Origin: Cyanophora paradoxa
Taxonomy: Eukaryota; Glaucocystophyceae; Cyanophorales; Cyanophoraceae
Reading direction: 5' to 3'
Assembly: GCA_004431415.1 (NCBI GenBank)
Contig: QPMI01000189.1
Coordinates: 62,001 to 126,000 of the forward strand
Length of the DNA: 64,000 nt
Shown here in pieces: positions 1-11,600 of the stretch (position 1 is the first letter of the stretch; each line of letters starts with the position of its first letter). The position numbers and the translations under genes are program-made. The notes under the pieces are model-generated. The model was not told the DNA's origin. It made no database searches and saw nothing but the letters and a program-made list of their open reading frames with translations.

Positions 1-1395
1 CAGATCCGGGAGCTCTCGGCCGCGGGGCGGGGCCGGCGGGAGGCCGACGAGGAGTCGTCGCTCGCCTCCTGGAGCGCTGCCTCAGAGGCCGCCCCCCGCC
101 TCCCCTCGCAGCGCCGCCGGGCACCGCCGGCGGCAGCCCCGGGGGCGCGGCAGGGCCGCGCGGGGCCGCTCCTCACCTCCTCGGAGATCGAGCTGGCGAA
201 CTGCCAGGCCGAGGTGCTCCCCCCGGCGCTCGGCCGGCCGCTCGCCTGCGCGGGGCCGACGCGTGGCGGGGCAGATGGCGGAGGTGGCGGGGGCGGCGGG
301 GGCGATGCGGGGCCAGGTGGCGGCCTGCGCGGCCGAGCTGCGCGCCCTCCAGCCGAGCTTGCCGCCCTCAAGGCCGCCCCCCGGCCCGCCCCGGCCCCGC
401 CCCGCCTGGGCGGCCCCCGGGCCTCGAGCACCTCGCCCAGTACCCCCTCGCGCATCGCGCCTCCTTCGACTCTGCTTACGGCACCGCCGCCCCGCTGCCC
501 CGCCCCCGCCCCGGCCGCGCCCCCTCCGCCGCCCCCGCCGCCGCCTCCGCCGCTGCAGCCGCAGCCGCAGCAGCGGGCGCCGGCGCTCGCGTGGCCCGAG
601 GCGGAGGTGCGGTGGTCGGCGCCAGAGCGCCCCTGGCGGCCCGCGGAGGCTGCGCGCGCCCACTACGCGGAGCCGCCCCCGCCGGCCTCCTTCGCAGGTC
701 TCCCAGCCCCCAGCGGGGCGCCCCACGAAGCTCCGTGGGGAGGGGAGGCGTGGCCATCGGCGCGGGGGTCGCGCAGCGGGCGGGAGGAGGCTGGAGGCGG
801 GTCGGAGGGCGGCTCGTGGGTGTCCGGCGCGGCGCGGCTGCCGGAGGCGGAGCGGCGCCGGCTGGACGGGGCGATCGAGTCCCTCTACGCTTCCCTGCGC
901 GCCAAGCTCCACCGCGCCGACCGCCGCGCCCGCTCCGCCGAGCGCCGCGCCTCCGAGGCCGCCACGCAGACCGCCCCCGCCGTCTCCATCGCCGTCCAGA
1001 CCAGCAGCGCCGCCGCCCGCGCCGCCACCCCGGCCCGCAGCTCCAGCCGGCCCCGCAGCACTGGCCGCACCAGTGCCGGCCCCGCCCCGGCCCCAGCGGC
1101 GTCCGTGCCGGCTTGGCGGCCGGCCGCCAAGGCCACCTGCTCGCGGCACCGCCACCACCACGAGCCGAAGGCGGCGGAGGCGGCCCGCAAGCCGGCGCCC
1201 CGCCCCTCGTCCTCGAGTGCGCCCGAGCGCGAGCGGCAGTGGACGGTGATGGGGGACCCCGTGAGGGCGGCCCCGCCGCCCACCCCCGAGATGGTGGCGG
1301 CAGCCGCGATGGCCGCCTACCAGCGTGACGCCCGCCGCGAGGGGACCTCCGGTGCCGGCCGCCCGTACACCGTCGTCGTCCGAGAGCACCGGTAG
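1..1395 (+). CDS. 3' part of an unknown coiled-coil protein, cut by the window edge
   Basis: The frame is open from base 1 to a TAG at 1393-1395, and the start lies upstream of the window. A likely short intron (about 209-273, GTGCTC...GGCAG) joins to an exon reading MAEVAGAAGAMRGQ. The middle is Pro/Ala low complexity with more introns. The best-supported part is about 840-1395: a helical Arg/Glu-rich stretch (RRLDGAIESLYASLRAKL), a double 'ATQT...IAVQT' motif, then a basic tail ending in VVVREHR. TQT-type motifs recur in many cytoskeletal and centrosomal proteins, but I do not recognise the family. It is followed by an A+T-richer spacer, consistent with a gene end. Confidence 0.5.
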   Translation, partial: QIRELSAAGRGRREADEESSLASWSAASEAAPRLPSQRRRAPPAAAPGARQGRAGPLLTSSEIELANCQAEVLPPALGRPLACAGPTRGGADGGGGGGGGGDAGPGGGLRGRAARPPAELAALKAAPRPAPAPPRLGGPRASSTSPSTPSRIAPPSTLLTAPPPRCPAPAPAAPPPPPPPPPPPLQPQPQQRAPALAWPEAEVRWSAPERPWRPAEAARAHYAEPPPPASFAGLPAPSGAPHEAPWGGEAWPSARGSRSGREEAGGGSEGGSWVSGAARLPEAERRRLDGAIESLYASLRAKLHRADRRARSAERRASEAATQTAPAVSIAVQTSSAAARAATPARSSSRPRSTGRTSAGPAPAPAASVPAWRPAAKATCSRHRHHHEPKAAEAARKPAPRPSSSSAPERERQWTVMGDPVRAAPPPTPEMVAAAAMAAYQRDARREGTSGAGRPYTVVVREHR

Positions 1396-2000
1396 CCATC
1401 GTGCTATTATAGATAGTAGCTGCGCCTTTCACAATTGCATAAACTATGCCTTTGGTGATGGAGGGGGGCTCAAGCCTCAGGGGCGCGGAGGAGGCCGAGG
1501 GGTAGCGAACGCTCGACCTTCGAATTTGATCGATCGGCGCACATGTCGTCGACGTCGACGTCAGCCGCCGCCGCGCCGCCTGCGACCGTGCGGGTGCGTC
1601 GAATTCGATCGCAATGTCTGAACCACGCGCAAGGGGCGCCTGATCATCGAGGCAGGTGCCGATCTCGGTCGTTTGCCAAGGGACACACGCGGGCGAGTGC
1701 ATTTGGGCGCTCACTCGCACCGGAGGCTGGAAGCTGACCACCGCCGTGAGGCTTGAAACGTCTCCCGAACTGTTGAGCATGCGGCTCTTCGCGCTCTTTC
1801 GAACTTCGGAATTGCAAACCTGCGCATATGCACGCCCGTTTGCTATCTCATCCGCTCTCTCACATCGCGGCTCGCGCTGCGGAAGGTGGCCTCTTTGGTA
1901 CGGGGAGCTACAGGTCGACGGCAGCCACGGCGACGCCTCCTCAGGCAAGGCCAAGGGCGCCCTCTTTGAATACAAGCTTTGCATCGCGCGGGAGAGCTCG
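1396..2000. other. Intergenic spacer, no gene seen
   Basis: Composition drops from the coding-type G+C bias to mixed sequence with scattered 6-bp palindromes such as GTCGAC and GATCGATC. Short open frames here have no coding character. It should hold the terminator of the gene on its left and the promoter of the gene starting near 2001. Confidence 0.5.
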
Positions 2001-3433
2001 ATGAACTCTCCCAACGAGTGGCGCTGGGAGAGGTAACTCCTGGCTGGCGAGGCGCCGGCATTGCCGGCTTTCCTGATCCGGAGCGCAGGATCGAGGGCAA
2101 CCGCACCATGCCGCTCGACAATCTCGACGCCGGACAGGTCCTGGTTCAGTTCGGGTCGCGCGCATCCCGTGCGCCTCTTGGCCTTTCGCGCATGCTCTCC
2201 CTGGGCCTGAACGGGCTGCAGCGCCGGAGATCTGCTCGCACTTCCCCGGCCCCGTGCTGAGCAGCATGCGGCTGGCGCTCTCCGCCTCGCAGCGGACGGC
2301 GGCGGGACTTGCGAAGGACCTCGAGGCGCTGCGGGTCGAAGTCCGCGCCCTCCGCGCCGCCGCGGAAGCCGCGGGAGCCTCTCCGCAGCAGGAGCAGCCC
2401 GCAGCGCAGCCCGAGGCCGTGGACAAGAGGCGCGCGGATGATGCCGCAGCACCGCGGCGGCGGGAGCCTGCTGCTGCCGAGAGCGCGCCGCCTCCACCGC
2501 CGCCTGCGGCCCCTTCCGTTCCGAACGGCATCGGTGGGGCGCAGCAGTCACGCACGACGCCGCGCTCGCCGCTCCCCCGTGCGCCGCCGCCCCGCGCGCA
2601 CGCGGCGAGCCGGTAGTGCCTGCGCCGACGGAGAAGGCGCGCGGGGTGCAGCGCCCGGGCCGGAGGAGGAGGCGGCGGAGGAGGGGCGCGGGGAGGAGGA
2701 GAGCGCGGGGGAGGCGGCGGTGGCGGGGCTGGCGGAGCGGCTGTGGCGGGAGATCGCGCGCGGCTCGCGGCCCTCCTCCCGCTCCTCCTCCCTCGACTCC
2801 TCCTCCGAGTCCCTCGCCCCGCCCGCGCGAGCTACCTCGCCGCCGGCCCGCCCCGCCCGCCCCACCCTGCCCCCGCGCCGCGGCTGACGGGGGCGGCAGC
2901 GAGCGTGGCCCCGCGGGGCGGGGCGGCGGAGGCGGCGATGACGGGCGAGGCGGCCCGCGCGGAGCGCTTCTCCTTCCGCATCGACGTGCGCCGCGGCGAG
3001 GGGCCGGCGGGGCAGGCGGCGGGGCGGGGCCGGCGGGGCCGTGGCACGAGGGCGGGAGGTGGCGCTGCAGAAGGGCCGCGCCTTCGAGCGGCTGCTCGCC
3101 TGCTCGAAGCTCGCGCTGGAGGGCGCCGGGCCCTCGCCCCGCCCGCCGGCCCCGGCCCGCCGAGGCCGTCCTCCGCGACCACGAGCAGGTCCCGCCCCTC
3201 CACCGCCCCGCCCCGCCCCGCCCCGCTCCCACCGACGCCCCCGCCAGGTCCGGCGCTGCGCCGCCGCGGTCGAGTCGGCGCTGAGGGCGCGGGGCGAGAC
3301 GTCGGCGTTCCGGCTGCGCGTTTGGCCGTCCGGCGAGGACGAGGAGCGGGCGGCGGAGGTCGCCTGGCGCCTGCAGCTGCGGCAAGGGCCGACCGCCACC
3401 CTCGCTCGTCTTCAACCCCCCGCATCTCCCTGA
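2001..3433 (+). CDS. Unknown multi-exon protein with a short coiled coil
   Basis: An ATG at 2001 opens exon 1 (MNSPNEWRWE). A 57-nt GT-AG intron (about 2033-2089) restores a frame reading RIEGNRTMPLDNLDAGQ. A later exon from about 2222 reads ICSHFPGPVLSSMRLALS, then a coiled coil (LAKDLEALRVEVRALRAA), then a Pro/Ala linker. Downstream exons encode an acidic stretch, a WREIARGSRPSSRSSSLDSS Ser cluster and a charged helical block near 3250-3390 (VESALRARGETSAFRLRV). The stop is uncertain: TGA at 3431-3433 in one frame, or a TGA near 3480 in another frame ending HLGQLVRKY. I do not recognise the family. Exon limits between 2150 and 3250 are not resolved. Confidence 0.4.
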
Positions 3434-3493
3434 GCGCCACCCCGTCCCGCACCTTGGGCAGTTGGTGCGAAAATACTGAGCACCGATCACCAC

Positions 3494-3907
3494 CGCCTTC
3501 GCGCTCTCGTTCTCCGAATGAGGCTCATGTCAAAATGCATCGATCACGATTTCATTGCCAAGTTGAACAGGAAGGGCATACAGCATACGACGGCAGACCT
3601 CAGAGATGCACGCAATGTCTGCATTAATAATCTATCTGGCATCTAGAACTCAGAAATGCAGGACCTCCGCAGGTCCATTTCCTATATAAACGGCTATACA
3701 GCTACTGCATTCAGACACTAGTCACGGACCGTGGTCAAAATAGTCAAAGTAGTTGAGCTAACCACCACTAGGCTAGACGAGCTCAGAAAGAAGAGCAATA
3801 CAAATGTGGAAACCCAATACAAATGCCGAATTCAAACCAGAAAGCTGCGATAAAAAAAAAGGAGCCCTGATCGGCTCCACATGCAAAAATGCCGGCAGCG
3901 AGTGGTA
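3494..3907. other. Intergenic, A+T-richer, no gene seen
   Basis: Likely 3' flanks of two convergent genes. It contains an A-run at about 3851-3861 and no frame with the codon bias of its neighbours. Confidence 0.5.
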
Positions 3908-4264
3908 CTAGTGCCTCAAAACCTTACGGGGCGCGGTCAACGGGATCCGAGGGCTCGCGCTTCGCGACTCGTCTCGGAAGAGGCGGGCCGCCAGACTCCC
4001 CTTTCTGTGAAGAGGCTCGTCACTGAACAAGGGCTTCCTCTGACCCGAGACGCGCTCCTCGAGCTCGGCGAGGGCGCCCGCGAGCTGCCGCCAGTCCAGC
4101 GACGCGCTGAAGCCGCTGGAGGCGCTAGACGGCGAGGAGGAGCTCGGGGAGAGCATCATGCTCGGAGGTTCGGTCAGGTCGAACAAGGCGAACGGCGACG
4201 CCGAGCCCCTCGGAGATCCCCAGCTGGGTGAGAGGCTCGCGGGGCTGCACGTTGGGCTTGTCAT
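3908..4264 (-). CDS. Small Ser-rich hypothetical protein
   Basis: This is a single open frame of about 118 codons from an ATG at 4262-4264 to a TAG at 3908-3910. It has a Ser/Pro-rich first half (MMLSPSSSSPSSASS), an amphipathic middle (LDWRQLAGALAELEERV) and a basic Ser/Arg tail. That order is more protein-like than the competing frames. It may be only the last exon of a gene whose 5' part lies at 4.3-4.45 kb. No family is recognised. Confidence 0.35.
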   Translation of the reverse strand: MTSPTCSPASLSPSWGSPRGSASPFALFDLTEPPSMMLSPSSSSPSSASSGFSASLDWRQLAGALAELEERVSGQRKPLFSDEPLHRKGSLAARLFRDESRSASPRIPLTAPRKVLRH

Positions 4265-4682
4265 CGCGCAGTTCACACCTTGGCCTGCCAGCGGTCAGGC
4301 GGGTCACAACTTCGGACGACCTGGGCGAGACGAACCACGCGGAGTCCGGGAGACTGAAGACTGTGAACGTAAATGTGCTTCTGCAATCAGTAGTAGGTTG
4401 TTAATGTTCCTGCTGCTGCTGTTCGACGAAGCTACGGCGGGGCTAGTACCTTGAAGAGGCCTAGCCTAGGAGTAAGCTGCTGCTGCTAGCGCTGCTCAGC
4501 CTGCCAGCGCTGCGCACTGCGGCATGCCGCAGATGCAGTGGCGGCAGCTGCAGTGCGCGTGCACGTGCAACTCCGAAGTCCGGTACGGTACGCGTGCTGC
4601 TAGCGGTGTACTACGGTACCCCCCCCACGAAACTGGACCGTTTATGATCATGCATATATCTAATTAAAAAAACGATGGACTC

Positions 4683-4868
4683 AATTGCAAATTTAGCGCA
4701 GTGGTATAAGGTCGTGCTACGACCTCCCGGATTCCCGGGTTCGGTTCCTGCTGTTTCCGCTACGTTGTACTTCGAATCCTTGTGATTCCCGATACCGTGA
4801 CTTGTATCCTCGTTGTGTACTACGAGTGGGCACGCCCACCGTAGATCTTTAAAAAAAAATTGCAAATT
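4683..4868 (+). mobile_element. tRNA-derived SINE with target-site duplication
   Basis: The body (about 4694-4857) starts with a pol III A box, TAGCGCAGTGG (4694-4704), and has a B box, GGTTCGGTTCC (4738-4748). A ~100-bp tRNA-unrelated part follows, ending in an A-run (about 4851-4859). It is flanked by an 11-bp direct repeat, AATTGCAAATT, at 4683-4693 and 4858-4868, which is the expected target-site duplication. It lacks proper tRNA acceptor pairing and stands in intergenic DNA, so it is a retroposed SINE and not a working tRNA gene. Mobilisation would need a LINE reverse transcriptase elsewhere in the genome. Confidence 0.8.
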
Positions 4869-5607
4869 ATGAGCCAAACGTCATTTGAATCCGTACGTCA
4901 GTTCATTCGGCGTCATGTTCAGCTGAGCTTGACCAATCAGGCCCTGGCCGCCATTCGGATCCGGATCGATCCGGATATCGATGCTCCGGTCCTGCGCATG
5001 CACGTGCACGTGCAACGTCGACGTCGATATCGATCGTGCGCATGCATCCACCGTGATCCACGTGCACGTACGTAAAAAGCGTGTACGTAGTACGTACGTG
5101 CGTACGTCGAAGTTAACTTATAATTGGTGACGTGCATGCGCACGTGCGAATTTCCGCGAAATTTCAAAAAGCACGTGCACCTTGCTACCTCACCCGATCG
5201 CATATGCAGTGCCGATGATCATCCTTCATATGCATGATCGCGCATATGATCATGATTATGCATGTACGTACGTCGGACGTCCATGGCCACGTGCCGCACT
5301 GCGGCAGTGCAGTCGCTGCACTGCGGCAGCGCTAGCTGGCCATGCATATGGCCCACTGCTGCATGCCATGATGGGCCCGGCGCCGGGCCGCAGAACCTCA
5401 GCAAGGCCTCGAGCTCCGGGCGCCTCCCCTTGCTATAGGAGCCTCAGCCTGGCAGGGCCTCATGATCAGAGCCCCCCTGACTCTTCTGCTTCAATTGCCA
5501 AGCTGTAAATTTGCTCAGGGGGGCGGGGGTATCGATGCAAATGGGAGCGCGGGGGATGCGGCAGTGCCTAGAAGGTGCGGGCTTGATCATGAGGGAAAGG
5601 GGCTTGA
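4869..5607. other. Palindrome-rich intergenic DNA
   Basis: Self-complementary words are packed together: GATCCGGATC, ACGTGCACGT, TCGATATCGA, TGCGCATGCA, ACGTACGT, CATATG, GCACTGCGGCAGTGC. No coding frame is convincing. Part of it must be the 3' flank of the minus-strand gene ending at 5608. Confidence 0.5.
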
Positions 5608-8600
5608 CTAGAAAAGGAGGAAGTTTCGGGAGAAGAACTCGTGGGAGCGGACACACTCTAGGAACTGCCGCAGGCTCATCGCCCGTGGCGCCCCCGCCTC
5701 GCGGTCCGGGGGCCCCTCGCCGGCACCGGTGGCCTGCGCGAAGATGGCGGCGCACTGGGCCGGGGAGAGGCGGGGGACGAGCTCCCCGCAGACGAGCTCG
5801 AGGAAGGCCTCGAGGGGCAGGCCGCCGCCGCTGGCCTTGGCGCGCTGCTCGAAGCGGGTGCGCGCCTGGCGCACGAAGAGGGCGTGCTGCTCCGCGAACT
5901 CCTCGACGAGGAGCTCCAGCAGGCGGCCCAGCTCCACGCGGCGCGCCCCGCCCTGCCGCGACCCCCCCGCCACGACCGTCACCGCCACGCTCACGCTGCC
6001 GCCCGTCTCGGGCCGCGAGCCCGGCGCCCGCCGCAGCGCCGTGCCTCCGCCGAGGGCGCCCCCCGAGGGGATCTTCGGGGCGGGGCGCCAGGCGGCGGGG
6101 AGGTTGCCGCTGACGTCCGCGAGGCCGGACATGGCCTGCACGCCCGGCAGCCTGCCGCGGGGTCAGCGCAGCGGGCGCCGGCGGAGGAGACAGGACAGCG
6201 CACGCGGCGGAGGAGGTCGAGGGGCGGGAGGGGCCGGCGGGGGTGCCCCCGCGCAAACCCTCCACCAGGGCCGACCCCGAGCCGCTCGGAGCCGTCCCGG
6301 GCTGGGGGGCGGGAAGGGGCGGGGCGGGGAGCGGGGCGGGCGGGGCCCGGGGAGTGTGCGGGGGCGGGGAGGGAGGGGGGCGAGGCGGCGTCGGCGATGC
6401 GGGCGAGGAGGGCGGCGACGTCCTCCTCCTGGAGGGGCTCGAAGAGGGCCCGCGCCACCTCGCACGCCCGCTCCACCGCCACCGCGCGCGGCACGAGGGG
6501 GTCGGCGAGGGCGCCGGGGGGGGCCTCGGCGGCGGCGTCGGGCCCCTCGGCGAGGAGGGCGCGGGCGTAGAGGTAGAAGGAGAGCTCCTGGGGCCCGTGC
6601 TCCTCCGCGAGGAAGCGCCCGAAGGCGCGCACCTCGGGGGCCCCCGCCGCGTAGAACTCCACCCCCGCGTACTGCCCCCGCCCGCACCTCAGAGGAGGAG
6701 GGGGGGGGGGTGGAGGGGAGGGGGGGGCCACGGGGCGCGCACGATGTCCCAGGCGGCGGCGTCGACGAGGGAGCGGAGGCCGTAGCGGTTGGAGAGCCAG
6801 GCGTAGAGGTACTCGGGGAGGGGCTCCCGGGGCAGCCCCGCCCGCAGCTCCGCCGCGTCCGCCATCAGCTTGTCGTCCAGCACGTACCGGATCGTGCGCA
6901 GCAGCCAGTGCAGCGGCTTCGCCGGGCGCCCGCCCCGCCCCCGCGCCCCGTCCCCCGCCCGGTACTCCAGGTAGCGCGGCCTCTGGCGCCGCCCGGCGGG
7001 GCTCCCGGGGGCGGGCCCCGGGGAGCGGCGGCCGCCGGCGGAGACGAGGAGGGAGCCGGCCTCGGCGGACGTCACGTACGAGCCGCCCTCCGTCTGCGTC
7101 ACCGCGTCCGCCTGCGCCGCCCCGCCGGCCACCCGCTCCCGCAGGTACGACCGCAGCTGCCGGCCCGGTCACGGGGGCGCGAGGGAGGGGCGCGGGCACG
7201 GGTGGGGGCGCACGTAGTTGCGCTGCTCGCGCTCCCAGTCGATGCGCTCCCAGCGCTCCTCCTCGAGCTCGCGCTGCAGCGCCTCCACGGCGCGCTCGCG
7301 GGCCCCAGCTCGCCCTCCGCCCCCGCCGCCCGCCCCTCGGAGGCCGCCAGCGCCGCCTCGAGGCGGGCGCGCTCCTGCTCCCAGGCGCCGCCGGCGAGGC
7401 GGGCGCGCTCGACGGCCTCGGCCTCGCGGGCGCGGGCGGCGCGGTAGAGGGCGAGGGCGGCGGCCGGCTCGTCCCCGCGGAGCGCCTCCCGCAGGCGCCC
7501 CTCCTCCTCGTCCCGCGCCTCGAAGTCCGCCCCCGCTCCCGCCGCCCGCCCGCTCCCGCTCCAGCGCCTCCAGCCGCCCCACCTCCGCCTCCGCCTCCTC
7601 CGCCCGCCGCTCCGCCTCCTCCGCCCGCCGCTCCGCCGCCGCCGCCGCCTCCTCGGCGCGGCGCAGGGCGGCCTCGGCCTCGGCGGCGGCCTCGGCGGCG
7701 GCGGCGGCGGCGGCCTCGGCGCCCTCCTCGGAGGAGGCGGCGGCGAGCTCGTGGGCGCGCCGCAGCGTCGCCTCGCTCTCGGCGAGCGCCGCGGCGCGCC
7801 CCGTCAGCCGCTCCACCTCCGCCCCGAGCTCCGCCACCCGCTCCCGCAGCGCCGCCACCTCCGCCGCCGCCGCGTCCCGCGCCCGCGCCGCCTCGTCCCG
7901 CTCCGCCAGCGCCGCGTCCCGCTCCCGCACCGCCGCCTCCAGCTCCTCCGACGCGGGGCCCGCCGCCGCCGCCCCCGCCGCCTCCCCGCCGCCAGCACGC
8001 CCAGCGAGGCCGGGCGCGAGGCCGGGCGCGAGGCGGGCGGGAGGCGGGGCGGGAGCTGGGGGCGAGGCCTCGTCGGGGGCGTCGGGGGCGCTCCTCGGCG
8101 GGGCCTCCGGGAGGGGCGGGAGGGGCTGGAGGTCACCGCCGGCGCCGCCGTCGGCCTCGGCGACGAGGCGGGCGAGGTCCTCCTCGGCCGCCGAGAGCCG
8201 CCGCGCCCGCGCGAAGGCCCCCCGCTGCGCCTCGACCTCGCCCCGGGCCGCCGCCAGCTGCCCCCGCAGCTCCTCCAGCGCCTCCTCCAGCGCCGCCCGC
8301 TCGACGGCGGCCTCGGCGCGGCACTCGGCGGCGGCCTCGGAGCGCGCCCTCTCGGCGGCCGTCGCGATGGCGTTCTTGGCGCCGTCGGCGTGCTCCCGCA
8401 GCTGCCGCTCCAGCCCGGCCACCTGCTCCGTGAGGCGCGCCACCTCGCCCCGCAGCCGCACGTGCTCCTCCCGGTACGCCTCGTCCACGGCCCGCACGCC
8501 GGCCTCGGCCTCGGCCCGCATCTCGGCGCGCAGGTCGGCGAGCTCCTGCTTGCGCAGCATCTCCTTCGCACGGTCGTCCCCCGTGAGGGCCTCCTCCCGC

Positions 8601-11600
8601 AGCCGCAGCTCCCGCCGCAGCCGCTCCTCCCGCTCCGCTGCCGCCGCCGCCGCCTCCTCCTTGGCCGCGGCGGCCGCCTTGGCGTCCTCCTCGAGGACGC
8701 GGCGCAGCACGGCGGCCCCCTCGAGCTGCTTGCGCGTCTCCAGCAGCGCCGCCTCGGACTCGGCGAGCCGCCGCTCCAGCGTCCCGCACCGCGCCAGCGC
8801 CTCGGCGGCCGCGCCGGCCTCCTCCGCCGCCGCCAGCGCCTCCGAGGCGCGCGCGCGCTCGGCCTCGAGGTCGGCGCGGGCGGCGGCGAGGTCCGCCTCC
8901 CGCTGCGCCGCCTGCTTCTCGAGCGCTTGCCTCGCCGCCACGGCCGCCGCGAGCTGCCGCCGCGCCTCGGCGCCCTTCTCCTCGGCCTCCTTGCGGGCGG
9001 CCTGCTCGGCCTCGAGGCGCTGCGCGGCGCGCTCCTGCTCGCCGGCCGCCTCGGCGAGGAGGCGGGCGTGCTCGGCGCTGCCGGCGGCGGCGGAGGTCTC
9101 GGCCTGGGCGAGGAAGGCGTGGGCGCGGGAGGCGCGCTCCTTGGCCTCCCCGTACGCGTCCTCCAGCCGCCGCCGCGTGTCTTTCAGCTCCCCCTTCAGC
9201 GCCTCGACCTCCTCCTCCCGCATCCGCAGCTGCCGCCCCGCCTCGACCGGCGCCGGCGGCGGGGGGCGGGCGCGGCGGGGCGGGAGGGGCGCACGCTGCT
9301 GAGGGCGGCGATGTGCTCGTTCGAGGCGGCCTGCGCCGTCTCCTCCATCTGCCCCCCCGCGTCGGGGGCGCCGGGGCGGGGCGGGGCGGGCGGGGCGGGG
9401 CGGGGCGGACGCGTTTGATGCGCTCCTCGAGGCGGGCGGCGTCGGCCTCCTTGCGGCGGACCTCCTCGCCGCGGCGGACCTTCTCGTGCCGCTCCTGCGC
9501 CACCTCCTTCTTCGCCTCCGCGAGCTCCCCGTCCAGCACCCCCAGCCGCCGCTCCAGCGAGGCCACCGCCGCCCGCGCCTCCCCCAGCGCCCGCTCCCGC
9601 TCCGCGAGCTCCACCCGCAGCGCCGCCTGCTGCGCCGCCGCCGCCCGCTCCGCGTCCGCGATCGCCTCGTCCCGGATCCGGATCTCCTCCTGCGCCGCGG
9701 CCGGCTCAGCGGGGGCGGGGAGGGCGGGCGGGGGCGGCGGACGGGGAACTTGTAGTCGACGAGGAGCTGGAGCTCGTTGCAGCGGGCCTGGAGCGAGATG
9801 AGGCGCTCCCGCAGGTTCGCCAGCAGCACCTTGAAGCCCGTCGCCTTGAAGCGCTTCGCCGCCTGCCACTCCCGCCGCAGCCGCGCCCGCTCCTCCTCGT
9901 CCAGGTCGTCGGGGTACACGGGCTCCTCCTCCGTCTCCGCGCCGTCGCCCTCGCCGTCGGGCTCGGCGCCGCCCATCATCCTGTCGATGCGCTTGAGGAG
10001 GGCGTCGGTGTCGGAGACGGAGAGCCGCCGCTCCGCCGTCTTCCGCGCCGACGCCATCCGGTCCGCGCCGCCCCCGCCCTCCGCCCCGGGCGGCGCCAGC
10101 GTCCCCAGCGCGAGGCCGAAGGGCCGCGGCGCGGCGCGCGGCGCCAGCAGCGGGGAGCGCGTGGGCGAGGCCGGGGCGTTGCCGGCGCCGGGGGCGGGGC
10201 GCCCGTGAGGTCCGTCTGCGCCTCGGCGTCGCGCCGGGCGCGCTGCCGCTCCACGGGGACGGCAGCACGAAGGCCGGCGGCGTGAAGGACGGCACGGGGC
10301 CGCCGCCCGCCGCCTCGCCGGGGCCCGGGGTGCGGGGCGAGGGGGCGGCGGGGTCGGGGTCGGCGACGAGGGCGCGGGCCTGGGAGAGGAGGCGGGAGAC
10401 GGCCTCGTAGTGGACGATCGTCTGGAGCGCCGTCTCCAGCTCGTCCCGCAGCGCCAAGACCGACCGCTCCAGCTCCTCCACCCGCCGCTGCGCCGCCTTC
10501 TCCCCTCCTCCGCCTCCCGCCGCCCGTCGGCCGCCTCGGCGGTGCGGGCGGCGGAGGCGGCGGCCTCCTCGGCAGCGCGGGCGGCGGCGCGCTCGGCGTC
10601 GGCGGCCTCGGCGCGGGCGAACTGCGCGGCGCGCTGCATCTCCTCGCCCTCGGCCCGCCGCTCGGCGAGCTGCCGCTCGAGCTCGAAGATGCGGCGGTTG
10701 AGGCGGGCGATCTCGGCGGCGAGGGGCGAGTCGGGGCGGTGGCCCTCGAGGCCCCGGCCCCGAGGCCGACGCCCACCTCGCCGGCCGCTGCCGCCAGCAC
10801 CTCCGCCAGCGGGCTCTGCGCCCCGTCCCGCGCCCCCGCGACCGCCGCGACGTCCCCGCGCCCTCCGCCCCGCCCCCGGCCCCCGCCCCCGCCCCGGCCC
10901 GGCCGCGGCGGCGGCGGCGCGGTTGAGGGCAGGCGCATGCCGGGGAGGCCGCGAGCGGAGGAGCCCGGGGCGCGCGGCGTGGCGGCCTCCTCCTCGCGCC
11001 CGGGGGGGCCTCCTCGGGGGCCGGGGCGGGCCAGCGCGGGCCGGCTCGAGGGCGCGGAGGCGGGCGAGGACGGTCTCGAGGAGCTGGCCCCGCTCCGCGC
11101 ACTGCACCGTCACCTGCCGCCCGGGGCGCCTCAGGGGGGCCCGCCAGGCGCGCGGGGGCGGCGGGGACCTGGCGGAGGAGCTCGGCGAGGACGCCGTCGT
11201 AGATGGAGGCCTCCCAGCGGGCCACGGCGCGGGGCGAGATGGCGCCGCCGCGCTGGCGGCCGCGGAGCTCCTCGAGCATGGCGTTCATCGCCTGCACGAG
11301 GGCGCGGACCTCCTTGCGGGAGACGGGGTGCAGCGAGGGGAACTCGTGCGCCAGCCAGCGCCCGTCGCGCAGCTCGATCGCCCGGCCCGCCCCCTCGGGG
11401 TCCACCGCCACCACCAGCGGCGCCCGCCGGTGGAACTGCTCCGGGATCGCCCCCGCGCCGCCCCCGCCCCCGCCCCGCCCCGCCCTCGCCGGCCAGCACC
11501 CCCGGCGCCGGCCTCACCCCCGCCATCCCCTTCGTCCCGCGGCGCGCGGGGCCCTGGCCGGCCTGCGGGCCGGGGCCGGCGGCTCCGCGGGGGCCGGCTC

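Noticed and set aside
4694-4765. Functional tRNA gene
   Set aside because: The A and B boxes are present, but acceptor and D-stem pairing fail, and the target-site duplications plus A-tail mark a SINE.
7169-11113. A single 1,314-codon minus-strand frame as an intronless gene
   Set aside because: It reads through several G/C-rich introns that happen to lack stops. The protein-like blocks shift frame at intron-like borders, so it is part of the multi-exon 5.6-12.2 kb gene.
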